Part shown: in pieces, positions 9,900 to 20,295 of the stretch
Numbering within the stretch: position 1 is the first letter of the stretch
Layout of the letters: every line of letters starts with the position of its first letter
Source of the DNA: Phytophthora sp. 'mugwort'
Taxonomy: Eukaryota; Oomycota; Peronosporomycetes; Peronosporales; Peronosporaceae
Assembly (NCBI GenBank): GCA_033558025.1
Contig: JAUCEF010000007.1
Coordinates: 124,001 to 188,000, forward strand
Reading direction: 5' to 3'
Length of the DNA: 64,000 bases
The notes under the pieces: generated by a model
Told to the model about the DNA's origin: nothing
The model's input: the letters and a program-made list of their open reading frames with translations, nothing else
Databases searched by the model: none
Made by a program: the position numbers and the translations under genes

Positions 9900-12692
9900 A
9901 TGGGCGAAAACTCGACCTCGGCCTTTATACCATTAATCCCAGGCATGAGGTCGACCCACTCCGAGCAAATGGCCAAGACACATTTTCGTCGGGGGCAGCT
10001 CCTGGAGCGGATGTCGATAGGCAAACTCACGAGCGCAGAGAAGATGCCGCTAACACCATCGAGTGCGTTCCAATCGGTTGTTTCTGCAGCTTCTACAGCT
10101 GCAAAATCTCACGAACTCCGGTCGACTACTACCACACAAGCTACTTACACTGCACCTCGACAGCCTGAAGTAAGTCGTCTACAGCTTCCTAGCAGCAAAT
10201 ACCGAGTGGATAGTTCTCAGCCAGCGTGGATCACACACGATCGACTGGTGCTACGATTCTTCGCGTACTTCACTGAACCTGTTGAACTCGCCGATGGACG
10301 AACCGAGCAGCGGGTGAGACGCGTTGTCGTGTGTTTCTACCTCAGCGATCGATCCATTTCTATCTCTGAACCTCGTGTTGCCAATAGCGGCATCCCCCAA
10401 GGAGAATTCATGCGACGCACTATCGTTCGGAAGACTGGCAACAAAAAATTCTCTTTTCCTCGTGAAAATGTCTCGGATGATTTTTATTCACCGGAAGATT
10501 TCCGTGTTGGCGGAGAATTGCGTTTATACGGACGAATATTCCACATTGTGGACTGCGATGCTGCAACTCGAAGTTTCTACACGGAAGCACTGGGCGAAAT
10601 ATTGGAATCCCCACGTATGTTTCCAGACGAATTAAGCTCAAAACTGGACGAAGTCGATGAGCTTAAGAACAAACTACGAGTACGCACACGAGCCATTGGT
10701 ACGAGCCAAGCAGAGGCCACACGTAAATTCCACGACCTGAGCCAGAAGGTGCTAAGGTTCTACGTATCGTGGTATGATGCACACCCATTGTACCCCGAAA
10801 CTCGGCACTTTATCCTGCATTACTATCTGTGCGACGACACGATGGAGATTGTCGAAGCTCGAAATCGTTGTCGTGAACGTGGTCGAGGCCATTTCAGTGT
10901 GTTGTTATCGCGGAGGAAGTTGGCTCGCGAGTCAGGAAATCAACAGCAAAATGATGACGGAGCGAGCTACTACATTACGGATCGAGATCTGCGCTGTGGA
11001 GAGTGGATCAATGTTTTCTCGAGACAATTGCTACTCGAAGACTGCGATGCTTTCACGCGTGAGTATTACTTAGAGACTCATGGCGTGACACAGGAGAAGT
11101 TTGAGTCACTCCCACCCGAAACACCAGAGCCAGCAGCGAAGTGGAAGCTATTTCGTGCAACACAAGAGCCACCAGCACCCTCGGCTTCAACTGGCCGAGG
11201 TACGAGTGGATATTCTGCAAATAATAACAACAGCAGCATGCAAGGTGGACTCGTGGCTCCAATTCCTGGAGGCCAAAGCTGTGAACGCAGTTCGGTGACA
11301 CCGTTATGTCGAGACGATGATCTCGATGGGAAGCAATTGCGCTTTCGAGCTCGTTACGAAGGACTTCCTCGCGGTGACATGAATGCCCAACGTGAATTTG
11401 TAGTCACCTATTTTCTTGACGACGAAACGTTAGCTGTATTTGAGCCACGTGTGAGAAACTCAGGAGTTCTGGGAGGCCGGTTCCTAGTCCGTGCTCGCTT
11501 CCGCAAAGACCCCAAGCTCACTCAAAGCTCAAAGACACGGGATGATACAGTTCCAATGCACTACCAGGCTTCAGACATGTATGTGGGTGCTGTTCTCACC
11601 TTCGAGTTCTCACCACACCAACGACTGGAGCTTGTGGAGGCAGATTCACAGACACTGAGCTTCTGTGAAAGTCATCCTGAACTCTTTCGTTTCTCCGACA
11701 GCGCAGCGGTGTTAGCACTCACAGCGAAATTATGGATGAATGGACCTTGCCGTCTGGATTTGCGCCGTGAATGGCAGATACTCGACAGAAACAAGTCACA
11801 TTTTGTGAATATGGATATAATGAAACGTGTGCTGAGTCGAGCAGGACTCACCTCGGACATGAATGAACAGCAAATGATAACTCTATTCCGGAGGTTCCGA
11901 CTTGACACTAAAAGCAACAACCAGAGTCAGGAATCGTTGTTCGCATACGATGACTTCTGCGATATCCTCTGTGCTCTTGTGAGCAAACCACCGTCAAATG
12001 AGGACCGCGTAGATGCAGCGTGCAGTCTGAGCTGGAAGGTGATGAAGATTCCTAGAGTTAGACGGCTATTATCTTCTGCTGGATCGAATTACGACTTAAT
12101 ATCACTCTCCGATCTGATGCGTATCATGGATGACCGGTCCGTGACGCTGTCAAAGCCAGAAATTGCTGTACTCACGTCTAGGTTTGCAGCTAGCAACGGG
12201 AGGCTTGACATCCATCGACTGTGTGACTACGTCTTTCAATTGCCTTCTGATCAACCGGCTGGGACCATTAATGCGAGCGATATTGATTTCAGCCTAAACT
12301 GTACCAGCGGAGGTGATGAAGCATTGCCTCCAGAAAGCGTACGCTCAGCCGAACAGCAGACGAGCAAACCAGACGCAGTTTACACACCTCCACAATCTGC
12401 ACACAAACCCGCTGAAGTCCAACAGACTTTGCAGCCATTAGGAGATCCTCGAGTTGTAATTTTACTGAGACGGGTCTTTGGAGCTCAGAAATACCAGCTA
12501 CGCAAGGCTTTACGGGACCGAGACGTCGAGAAAAGTGGTCGATTGCGCGAAGATGAATTCATGGATGCTCTTCTATCTGTAGCTCCGCAACTATCTGACG
12601 ACGACTCCTACTTGCTCGCCGACGCATTTTTCCCAACCAACAACTGCTCCGTGGACTATTCTTTGCTCCTTGACAGCGCTTTTCGAAGCTAA
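9900..12692 (+). CDS. EFHC1: EF-hand domain-containing protein EFHC1/EFHC2-like (three DM10 domains)
   Basis: Intronless ORF of 930 residues starting at ATG 9900. Three DM10 (DUF1126) domains are seen, at about 113-235 (HDRLVLRFFAYF...FHIVDCD), 280-400 (KVLRFYVSWYD...LLLEDCD) and 475-600 (KQLRFRARYEG...SHPELF). An EF-hand-like segment (REWQILDRNKSHFVNMDIM) and a second C-terminal EF-like pair (RDRDVEKSGRLREDEFMDAL) follow. The N-terminus FIPLIPG resembles the conserved EFHC N-terminal motif. EFHC proteins are microtubule inner proteins of axonemal doublets, so this gene is probably expressed in flagellated zoospores. The absence of introns contrasts with most neighbours. Confidence 0.9.
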   Translation: MGENSTSAFIPLIPGMRSTHSEQMAKTHFRRGQLLERMSIGKLTSAEKMPLTPSSAFQSVVSAASTAAKSHELRSTTTTQATYTAPRQPEVSRLQLPSSKYRVDSSQPAWITHDRLVLRFFAYFTEPVELADGRTEQRVRRVVVCFYLSDRSISISEPRVANSGIPQGEFMRRTIVRKTGNKKFSFPRENVSDDFYSPEDFRVGGELRLYGRIFHIVDCDAATRSFYTEALGEILESPRMFPDELSSKLDEVDELKNKLRVRTRAIGTSQAEATRKFHDLSQKVLRFYVSWYDAHPLYPETRHFILHYYLCDDTMEIVEARNRCRERGRGHFSVLLSRRKLARESGNQQQNDDGASYYITDRDLRCGEWINVFSRQLLLEDCDAFTREYYLETHGVTQEKFESLPPETPEPAAKWKLFRATQEPPAPSASTGRGTSGYSANNNNSSMQGGLVAPIPGGQSCERSSVTPLCRDDDLDGKQLRFRARYEGLPRGDMNAQREFVVTYFLDDETLAVFEPRVRNSGVLGGRFLVRARFRKDPKLTQSSKTRDDTVPMHYQASDMYVGAVLTFEFSPHQRLELVEADSQTLSFCESHPELFRFSDSAAVLALTAKLWMNGPCRLDLRREWQILDRNKSHFVNMDIMKRVLSRAGLTSDMNEQQMITLFRRFRLDTKSNNQSQESLFAYDDFCDILCALVSKPPSNEDRVDAACSLSWKVMKIPRVRRLLSSAGSNYDLISLSDLMRIMDDRSVTLSKPEIAVLTSRFAASNGRLDIHRLCDYVFQLPSDQPAGTINASDIDFSLNCTSGGDEALPPESVRSAEQQTSKPDAVYTPPQSAHKPAEVQQTLQPLGDPRVVILLRRVFGAQKYQLRKALRDRDVEKSGRLREDEFMDALLSVAPQLSDDDSYLLADAFFPTNNCSVDYSLLLDSAFRS

Positions 12693-12850
12693 AACGCTAA
12701 TGACAGCAACTCCGCCACCTGGTTGTTAGTACTCAGTTGAAGGAGCAGCCCAACTAGGTTCAGGCACCTTGAACGCTTGGCCATCAAGCTAGAATACAAT
12801 GAAAAAAAGCGTAAGTTTTCCAATATTCCTACGTAATAATTTCTCGGATA

Positions 12851-14600
12851 TCACATTACCTTGTACTCTAATGCATGCAGCCAGATCTTTGAGCAATGCA
12901 ACTGCGTTTCATTAAAAGCTTCAGCTTCGCCAACGTAGCACCAAGTACAAGTCCGTTTCATGAATTCTTCTTCACTTTCGTTCTCCTTACGAGGAGTCGA
13001 AAAGTCCACTGGATCCTTTGGCGGAAGATCGGCTTTGTTGCGCGTGGCAGCCGCGATTTCTTCGACTCGTTCTGCACTCTCACCAAAATGCAACTCTCCT
13101 CCATAACACGGGTCATTAGCAATGGGGAAGCCAACGAGCTGCAGGTGCAAGCGAATCTGATGCGTTCTTCCGGTGACCGGCTTGCAATTCATCAGGCTGG
13201 TGCACTTGTCAATGCGAACAAGTCGCACTAACGTCTCAGAAGGCTTCCCCTCTTTGTGACACTCCCAGACGCCATCACGGGCTGACAGACAGCGAAGTGG
13301 ACAGCTGATGAGGATAGCTCCTTCCTCTGGAAACGTAATCACACTTGCCGGACAATTTTCTTTTGCCTGCTTCATCAGTTTCGCTTGGACTTCTGCAGTG
13401 AGGATATCAGGGAATCGCCCACGCACACGTGCAAGATATGTCTTGGAAGCCTGGCGGTTGGCTTTTTTTTTTTTTTACAATACAGAAAAGTGGAGCGTAC
13501 ATTAGAAAATGCTCACATACTATTGGTAAAACCTGCTACCGCATAGTTTAAGACTTACCGATAATTGATGATAGAGCCTTCGCCGTGGTCGCATTCTTTG
13601 CAAGAAGCACAACACCTAGGTAATAAGCCGCGCGGGGTTAGCTAGTACGGAGATTGACTTGAATTGAGGAGATGTCTTACCAGATGTAAGCCGATCAAGT
13701 CGATGAACAATGTTCAACTGCGGAAGATCCGGTCGAGTAGCTTGCACGATAGTGTGCAACGAGTTGTGTCGATATGCACCACACGGGTGAGTCGGCATGG
13801 ATGGAGGCTTCGACACGACAAGCTACCACAGAAAACACACAGTCAGTACAAAAGTTCGAGACAATTTCACCACAAGAACTGTTCTGTCGTACCAAATCAT
13901 TGTCCTCGTATACCACCGGCACGTCTTGTCCAGACACGGGCGGCTCGTGACGATGAGCCTATACAAAAAATAACACAACAACAATTAGCAGCCCACTCCG
14001 ACCGGATAACGCACCAAGACAAACTCGTTACCGTATGAACAATCAAGTCTCCGTTCTTAATGATGGTGTCGGCCGGCACGATCCTGTGGTTCACCGAGAT
14101 ACGTCCCGAAGCAATGGCGAATTTCTACACGAACCCACATCAATATCCTCAAACAAAAACTAAAAATACAAAATATCCCCAAAACTCACGTAATACTCGG
14201 GGGAGTTGGCGCCAAATTCCTTGGTAAAAATTTCCAGCAGCTCGCGGTCGAACCACCTCGCCTTGGCGTGCGTACGGAACTCATACACGTACGGCTCCAC
14301 CATTCGGTAGCCTGCACGCAATAATAACCACAACGATTTCATCAGTCACCATCACTTTCGCAATACTTTTGACAATTTCCCGCCAATACCATTGGCGAAT
14401 GAGTACTTCGGCGCCTCGGTCTGGAAGCGGTTGGCGTCTCGGTTGGACTTGCGCTTCTTGGTCTGACGCTCCGCCGGGTCGCGCTCCGAGCGTCGGATCT
14501 TCTTCAGCTGCCTCTTGGACATTCCTTCGCCCTCTTTCATTTCAGATACCGTCGCCACAACGGCCGGCTTGGGCACGACGGCGGTGTTATCGTGCTCCAT
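12851..14600 (-). CDS. RluA-family tRNA pseudouridine synthase (Rib2/Pus9/RPUSD2-like)
   Basis: Seven exons (14600-14390, 14311-14190, 14124-14032, 13958-13893, 13822-13681, 13615-13559, 13461-12851) give a 433-residue protein with every junction in phase. Landmarks are the basic N-terminus, MVEPYVYEFRTHAKARW, an S4-like segment, the HTAHRHEPPV strand, the catalytic HRLDRLTSG (Asp is the nucleophile), and PVTGRTHQIRLHLQLVGFPI with the C-terminal CxxC and IWLHALEY. This architecture matches the Rib2/Pus9 group that makes pseudouridine-32 in tRNAs. No deaminase domain as in yeast Rib2 is seen. The last intron ends in a run of 14 A followed directly by the AG acceptor. An in-frame TTG upstream at 14612 was rejected in favour of ATG 14600. 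Confidence 0.88.
13462..13476 (-). other. A14 tract forming a splice acceptor
   Basis: On the minus strand 14 consecutive A run straight into the AG acceptor of the last pseudouridine synthase intron. The junction is required for frame: it joins SSII to ANRQASKTYLARV. There is no polypyrimidine tract directly before the AG. Confidence 0.6.
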
Positions 14601-14719
14601 CGGATCGATCAAACAATGTCAAGTTTAAAGGTAGTAAATGCCAATATGTTGGTATACCGTGAATATGTATCGAATATTACGAAAAATAATTGTTGCTGAA
14701 GTGCAATACTTAAGTACGT

Positions 14720-17700
14720 CTATTCCAGCGTGCTGGAGGCGAGCAGAGGCGTCGTGACCGTCGGCTTCTTGAAAAGCAGCGACTTGGTATCGTCAACGCT
14801 GTAGCCCCCAGGGAGAGCAGGAGGGGTGTAATACCGGAGCAGGAGAGAGGAAGTGACCACCGATACAGACGAGATGGCCATGGCGCCGCCGGCAAACATG
14901 GGTGGGATGCTGAAGCCGAAAGGGTACAGCACACCGGCAGCCAGCGGGATTAGCAGACAATTGTAGCCAAGTGCCCACACATAGTTCAGGCGGATGCGGT
15001 TGAAGATCGTCCGGGACAAGTCCAGAGCTGTGATGACGTCGAACAAATTGGCCTTCATGAGGACCATACCGGCCGTTTCCACGGCGATCTCAGTGCCGCC
15101 GCCAATGGCGATGCCCAGATCCGCTTGTGCAAGTGCAGGCGAGTCGTTGATGCCGTCGCCCACCATAGCAACGATACGGCCAGTGCTCTGAAGCTGCTTC
15201 ACCTTTGAAGCCTTCTGGGAAGGAACCACCTCAGCCATGACGTTGCGTCGACTGATTCCAAGCTGGTCAGCGATGGTGAACGCCGTACGCGCGTTGTCAC
15301 CCGTGACCATCCAAACCTCCAGGCCCATTTGCTTTAGCTTCTTTAATGTACGGATAGACTCCTTACGGGGAGCATCTGCTACCCCAAAGACAGCGCTAAG
15401 TTCATCGTCGACTCCCATGTAAATAGTCGTCTTTCCGGCATTTTGAAACGTCAGCATGGCCTGCTGCAGCACGATGCTGGTCAAACGCTTCAAGCCATTA
15501 GCCGCCATCCACTCTCTATTACCTATGACGATCTTGTGCTCACCCACCATGCACGCAATGCCTCGTCCAGAGACTCCGCGGAAACCTGTGGGTTGCTCAA
15601 GAGACGACGAGATGAACTTTGCGTACTCGATGATCGCCTTACTCAGTGGGTGTTCGCTGCCTAGTTCAGCCGATCCAGCGAGAATAATAAGCTCCTCAGT
15701 GCTGAGCTTCTTAGTGAGCACCACCACGTCTGTCACTACAGGTTTCCCCACAGTCAGGGTCCCCGTCTTATCAAACAAAATCGTGTTGACGTTGTGCGCA
15801 GCCTGCAGCGGCTCCCCACCCTTGATCAGTACACCGTGCTCAGCTCCAACTCCCGTTCCGACCATAACTGCCGTAGGCGTCGCCAATCCCAACGCACAGG
15901 GACAAGCTACAACGAGCGTCGCAATTCCGAAATTGAACGCGAATACAAACATGCTGTCCGTATGGGGAATCCAATTACCCGGAACAACCTCAAAAATACA
16001 GAGGAGGTACCATGCCGAGAACGTCACGAAAGAAAGAACCAGCACTGTCGGGACAAAAATGGAGGCAACATAGTCTGCATAAGCTTGGATTGGCGCCTTT
16101 GAGGTCTGCGCGTCCTCCACGAGACGAATGATTTGACTCAGTGCCGTGTCACTGTCCACACCGATAACCTTCATATGGAATAATCCGTCCACATTTACTG
16201 TTGCTCCAAGCACACGATCACCTGAGACTTTCTTAATTATCTTGGATTCACCTGTCAGCATTGACTCATCAATCCGACCTTCGCCGTACACGATGACACC
16301 ATCGGCCGGAATTGACGATCCGCGAACGACTTTAAGGATATCTCCACGTTGAACCAGTTCGATAGGCACAATCCGTTCTTCCTGAATCCTTGTTCCGTCC
16401 GCGTTAAACACCAAGAAGGTGGCAGATTTAACCTGCAACTCCATCAACTTGCTCAATGCTGCCGATGTTTTGCCCTTAGCGATTGATTCCAAAAACTTGC
16501 CCAGAATCACAAAGGAAATCAACATTGACGACGTCATAAACATATCCGGGTTGGCGACACCTGAATCGTTTAGCAGAAAGGCGCGAATTATGCTGAACAG
16601 GCCGTAGAAGTACGAGGCATTGGCGCCCATAGACACCAAGAACGACATGCCCAACGCCCGGTTCTTCATTCCCTTCCAAGCGTCAATATGGAATCGACGC
16701 GCAGGGTAAAACTGGACCGGGGTGGCTAGAATTGCCACCATCAACGTCTGCCATGAAACTCCAGGAAGAATTCTCGAAGTTAAACCGTGTTCAATTGGGG
16801 CAATATTGTCGAACACCATCATGATAAGAAGAATTGGGAATGTGAACAGCACGGAGACAAAGAAGTCAACGCGATACCGTGTAATCTCCTTTGCGCGTTG
16901 GTCTCCAAGAGCTTTTTGCGCCTCGGATTTTGACACGTACGAAGCATCATATCCAATGTCTTCAACTGTTTCAACAAGCCTTCGGATACCAACGATGTCC
17001 TTATCAAAGCGGACCGTTGCTTTCTCCGTCGCGAAGCTGACAACAGCAGATACGACGCCTTCCATTTGCTTCAGTGCGTTTTCAACCGAGTTGGAACACG
17101 AGGTACAAGTCATCCCACCAATTAGAAGCGTAGCCTCACCAATCTGTGTTTTGTCAGAGTCGATAGAAAGCGCAACATCATCCGATGCAGCAGTCATAGC
17201 CACCTCCGGTTGTGCTCGCAACTCAGCTGCAGTCTTCTTCGCGGGCTTCCCCACAGCATCGGCCACTCCCTGCATTGTTGGCTTAATAAGACGAGCACGG
17301 AACTTTGACCCGGCACTTCGAACAACTTGCAGCAAGTCTTCGTCGTTAAACTGTCCGTCAGGGTCCACTTCAACCGTTGCCCTCTTTTCCGTAAAATCCA
17401 CGGATGCAGACACAACGCCGTCGGTCTCGCTAAGGGATTGCTGGATCCTCCGTGCGCAATTGTTCGCACAGCTCATACCCTCGATCTCCAGCAGCACCGT
17501 CCGCGGGCTGTGCGTCGGAATGTACACCGCTGCATCGAATTTAGTACCTGCACTGCGAACAACTTCAATCAGGTCGTTCTCTGTAAGAGAGCTGCCGGCT
17601 GCAAGCTGAACCGTAGCGCGCTTGAGCGGGAAGTCCACCGAAGCGCTCTCCACACTCGACACTGCATTCAAAGACCTCTCGATCTTCCTTGTACAATTTT

Positions 17701-18847
17701 TCGCACAGCTCATGCCCCTAATAGCAAGAACAATTGTTCGTGGTCCGCTGGTCGCCTTCGCTACAGAAGCTGTGAACTCTTGGTCGGCAGAATGCACGAC
17801 GTCAATCAAATCGGTTTCTGTCAGGTGGCTGTCCGTCTCCAGGAAAATAGTAGCGCGCTTCGTGCCGAAATCCACCTTGGCATTGATAACCCCCTTTGCG
17901 TCATTCAGCGCATCCTGGACCTTTCTCGCGCAGTTCTTCGCGCAGCTCATGCCATTGATCTCGAGATAAACCACGCGCGAGTCACCGTCGCTACTGAAGA
18001 GCTCGTAACGCGACGCATCGAATTTCGTACCAGCACTGCGCACCACCTGAATCAAGTCTTGCTCCGTCACCTTGCTTTCCGGCTCGAGGATAATTGTTGC
18101 ACGCTTGTTGCCGAAGTCAACAGTAGCGTCAATCACGCCCTCAGCACTTTGCAACGCCGTCAGAATCTTTGCCGCGCAGTTCTTGGCACAGCTCATACCC
18201 GTGACATTCAACAAGATCGCGCCGGGGACTGAGCTGGTGCACTGTTTCTTCTCTTTAGCGATCGATGCGTTGAAGCGCGGATTAGCCGCGCGAATGTTCT
18301 TAATGAGATCCACCTCTGTTGCCGTGCAGCCCTTCGCAAGAGCCACTTCGGCCGTCGTGGACTTGGAGTCAACGTGGATATGCAGCACACCGGGGATCTG
18401 CTCCAGCGCGCGGATCACCTGTCGACCGCAGTTAGTCATACAACGCATACCGTCCACGCGCAGGCGTACGATGCGCTCGCGGTGCTGCCACACGGGGTAT
18501 GCCACGAGTTTGTAAGGCGTGGCGCGCCGCACCTCGTCGGCCAAAGCCGCCTCCAACGCCTCGTCTGCGCGGTGCGACAGCTCGATTCTCGCCAGCTTCT
18601 CCAGTAGGTCGAGCTGTACGTTGCGCACGCCCAGCGCGCTGCCCTTGAGCGCCGCCTCGATTTTTGCGGCGGAGTCCTGATTGTCGTCCGCGAGGCCCGG
18701 CACCACGAGGAAAACGACGCGGTCTTCGTCGTCGCGGCGCTGGGACGACGTCACGCTGGGTACGTCCTCGGCCGCGGACACGCAGGCGCCGTCCGGGACG
18801 CCGCGAGCAAGCGGCAGTAATTCTTGGTGGTCCTCAGTTACCACCAT
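14720..18847 (-). CDS. P1B-type copper-transporting ATPase with six HMA domains, five of them CxxxC
   Basis: Intronless, 1375 residues from ATG 18847 (an upstream in-frame extension to 18982 lacks conserved features). Pump motifs are all present: DESMLTGES, ACPCALGLATPT (CPC metal site), DKTGTLTVGK, SEHPLSKAI (HP motif of P1B ATPases) and GDGINDSPAL. This is a Cu(I) exporter, ATP7/Ccc2-like. The N-terminus holds six ~80-residue HMA domains. Only the last (C581/C584, GGMTCTSC) has the canonical CxxC. The five before it have CxxNC spacing: C136/C140, C220/C224, C302/C306, C381/C385, C460/C464, mostly as GMSCAKNC. A cysteine-free HMA-like remnant lies at about residues 43-115. The four middle repeats are so alike (VVRSAGTKFDA) that recent tandem duplication is likely. 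Confidence 0.93.
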   Translation of the reverse strand: MVVTEDHQELLPLARGVPDGACVSAAEDVPSVTSSQRRDDEDRVVFLVVPGLADDNQDSAAKIEAALKGSALGVRNVQLDLLEKLARIELSHRADEALEAALADEVRRATPYKLVAYPVWQHRERIVRLRVDGMRCMTNCGRQVIRALEQIPGVLHIHVDSKSTTAEVALAKGCTATEVDLIKNIRAANPRFNASIAKEKKQCTSSVPGAILLNVTGMSCAKNCAAKILTALQSAEGVIDATVDFGNKRATIILEPESKVTEQDLIQVVRSAGTKFDASRYELFSSDGDSRVVYLEINGMSCAKNCARKVQDALNDAKGVINAKVDFGTKRATIFLETDSHLTETDLIDVVHSADQEFTASVAKATSGPRTIVLAIRGMSCAKNCTRKIERSLNAVSSVESASVDFPLKRATVQLAAGSSLTENDLIEVVRSAGTKFDAAVYIPTHSPRTVLLEIEGMSCANNCARRIQQSLSETDGVVSASVDFTEKRATVEVDPDGQFNDEDLLQVVRSAGSKFRARLIKPTMQGVADAVGKPAKKTAAELRAQPEVAMTAASDDVALSIDSDKTQIGEATLLIGGMTCTSCSNSVENALKQMEGVVSAVVSFATEKATVRFDKDIVGIRRLVETVEDIGYDASYVSKSEAQKALGDQRAKEITRYRVDFFVSVLFTFPILLIMMVFDNIAPIEHGLTSRILPGVSWQTLMVAILATPVQFYPARRFHIDAWKGMKNRALGMSFLVSMGANASYFYGLFSIIRAFLLNDSGVANPDMFMTSSMLISFVILGKFLESIAKGKTSAALSKLMELQVKSATFLVFNADGTRIQEERIVPIELVQRGDILKVVRGSSIPADGVIVYGEGRIDESMLTGESKIIKKVSGDRVLGATVNVDGLFHMKVIGVDSDTALSQIIRLVEDAQTSKAPIQAYADYVASIFVPTVLVLSFVTFSAWYLLCIFEVVPGNWIPHTDSMFVFAFNFGIATLVVACPCALGLATPTAVMVGTGVGAEHGVLIKGGEPLQAAHNVNTILFDKTGTLTVGKPVVTDVVVLTKKLSTEELIILAGSAELGSEHPLSKAIIEYAKFISSSLEQPTGFRGVSGRGIACMVGEHKIVIGNREWMAANGLKRLTSIVLQQAMLTFQNAGKTTIYMGVDDELSAVFGVADAPRKESIRTLKKLKQMGLEVWMVTGDNARTAFTIADQLGISRRNVMAEVVPSQKASKVKQLQSTGRIVAMVGDGINDSPALAQADLGIAIGGGTEIAVETAGMVLMKANLFDVITALDLSRTIFNRIRLNYVWALGYNCLLIPLAAGVLYPFGFSIPPMFAGGAMAISSVSVVTSSLLLRYYTPPALPGGYSVDDTKSLLFKKPTVTTPLLASSTLE

Positions 18848-18938
18848 CGTGCTTGTTAAAAATGTGAGATGAGACAACTGGGCGGAAGGTTTGGCTGCTA
18901 AAACCCGGATCCATAATATGTTGTGGGTGCTTTCTCTG

Positions 18939-18943
18939 ATTGG
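18939..18943 (-). promoter_or_regulatory. CCAAT box upstream of the copper ATPase
   Basis: ATTGG on the plus strand (CCAAT on the coding strand, in AGCCAATCAG) lies about 90 bp before the ATG at 18847, a typical distance. Confidence 0.35.
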
Positions 18944-18989
18944 CTGGCGAACGGTCGGATTCATAATCGATTGCGTGCGCACTCAATCA

Positions 18990-20290
18990 ACCGAGCGCCA
19001 TTGCTTCCATTAATCGAACAATTAGGAGGACTCCTCCGAGGAGTGCGTCTTGCAAGCGACACCGATCCCACACAATGCACCACGCTGCTCGCTAATCGCA
19101 ACGCCACGTATTTTACCCTTTGGATCGTGACTCAGCTTTTGCCGTTCTATACCTTTGCCCTGCGTGTACTTGGGAATTTCCCAAATCAAGTTTGTCAGAT
19201 TTATGTTGGGACCTTACGATTACTCAACAGAAAATGTACCCATTCCTTTGCTGTAGATCCCGCTGCTTCAGTGTACATGTACCCGAGCAACACTCCAGCT
19301 CAGGCAGCTGAAAGGTACCAAATTACATTGTATTAAGCTACAAACTCAAGTACGAGAAGGACCTCATAAGGTCAACTTGAGGAAAGACCAATCAAGCTTT
19401 CAGTTTTGGTCCCACGTTTAAATAAATTTCTCGACCATATCAGAATATGAAGGAATATCATTGGATTTTGCGGGTGATCAACTGGTAACGGACTGTACAT
19501 GTATTAATATTGTGCTTTGCAATGCGTTTGTCGTTTCCACTTGGCGCTGTGGTTGATTTATAATATCTGGAGCTCGATATAAATAGCAGTGCAACTCGAC
19601 CAAATTATATATCACAAGCCCTGATTTAGATCCCGATTTATTATAACTCTACCTCTCGGTCTGTCCGACAAAAGAGCAGATCATGCAGATCATCATCGAG
19701 CTAGTTGTTCATCAGTTTCCAACAACCTTGTTCGTGCACAAGACTCTCAAGACTTTAGATGGCGTATGGTATTTGTATGCAGTACGTTAGTGACATGTTT
19801 GGCCCCAATGTACAGGTACAACCTGTTTCTGACTAACGGTGTAGTAGAAGAGGGACTTTTCTCACAGGTATGCAGCAGCGCGCCATGATGCAGGATCAGC
19901 TAGTGCACACACAGACGAAGCTAAAGAGCCATCGCACAGCACAAAGAGAGCAATATTAGAGTGTTAGCAGCCGGCGACATCCTGGCGTCCTTCAAGGGAC
20001 TCACCGTCACCGAGGTAATCGTTTTAGCAGACAAGGAATAGCCGACATACGACAAACTAGGCATGTTTTAGCTCCTATCGCATGTTTACGTCCTCAGTTT
20101 ATTTGCTGGTCGAGGTCGATCTAACGCCTTAAAGGAGCGAAAAAAAAATCTGCAAAGCACAATACGTGCCGACTGTAAAAAGTATTTCATGTCATAAAAC
20201 CCTGTCTTAAGCACCCGTAACTAAAACACCCAGATATTTGGTAACCCAAATCGGCCGCACATTTTGAGCGGTTGGTACGGCCTCTCCTCG
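18990..20290. other. Intergenic region without a convincing gene
   Basis: About 1.3 kb between the divergent copper ATPase and RbfA genes. The first half is AT-rich. Between about 19815 and 20015 short coding-like pieces occur beside splice-like sites, such as QQRAMMQDQLVH near 19870 and GDILASFKGLTVTE near 19975. They have stops around them and I cannot name them. A plus-strand open frame at 18923-19336 shows no recognisable motif. Confidence 0.4.
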
Positions 20291-20295
20291 CCACC

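Noticed and set aside
15456..18515. Long ORFs antisense to the copper ATPase
   Set aside because: They mirror a conserved ATPase; coding motifs are only on the minus strand.
18923..19336. 137-residue plus-strand ORF
   Set aside because: Low-complexity neighbours and no motif; not supported as a gene.
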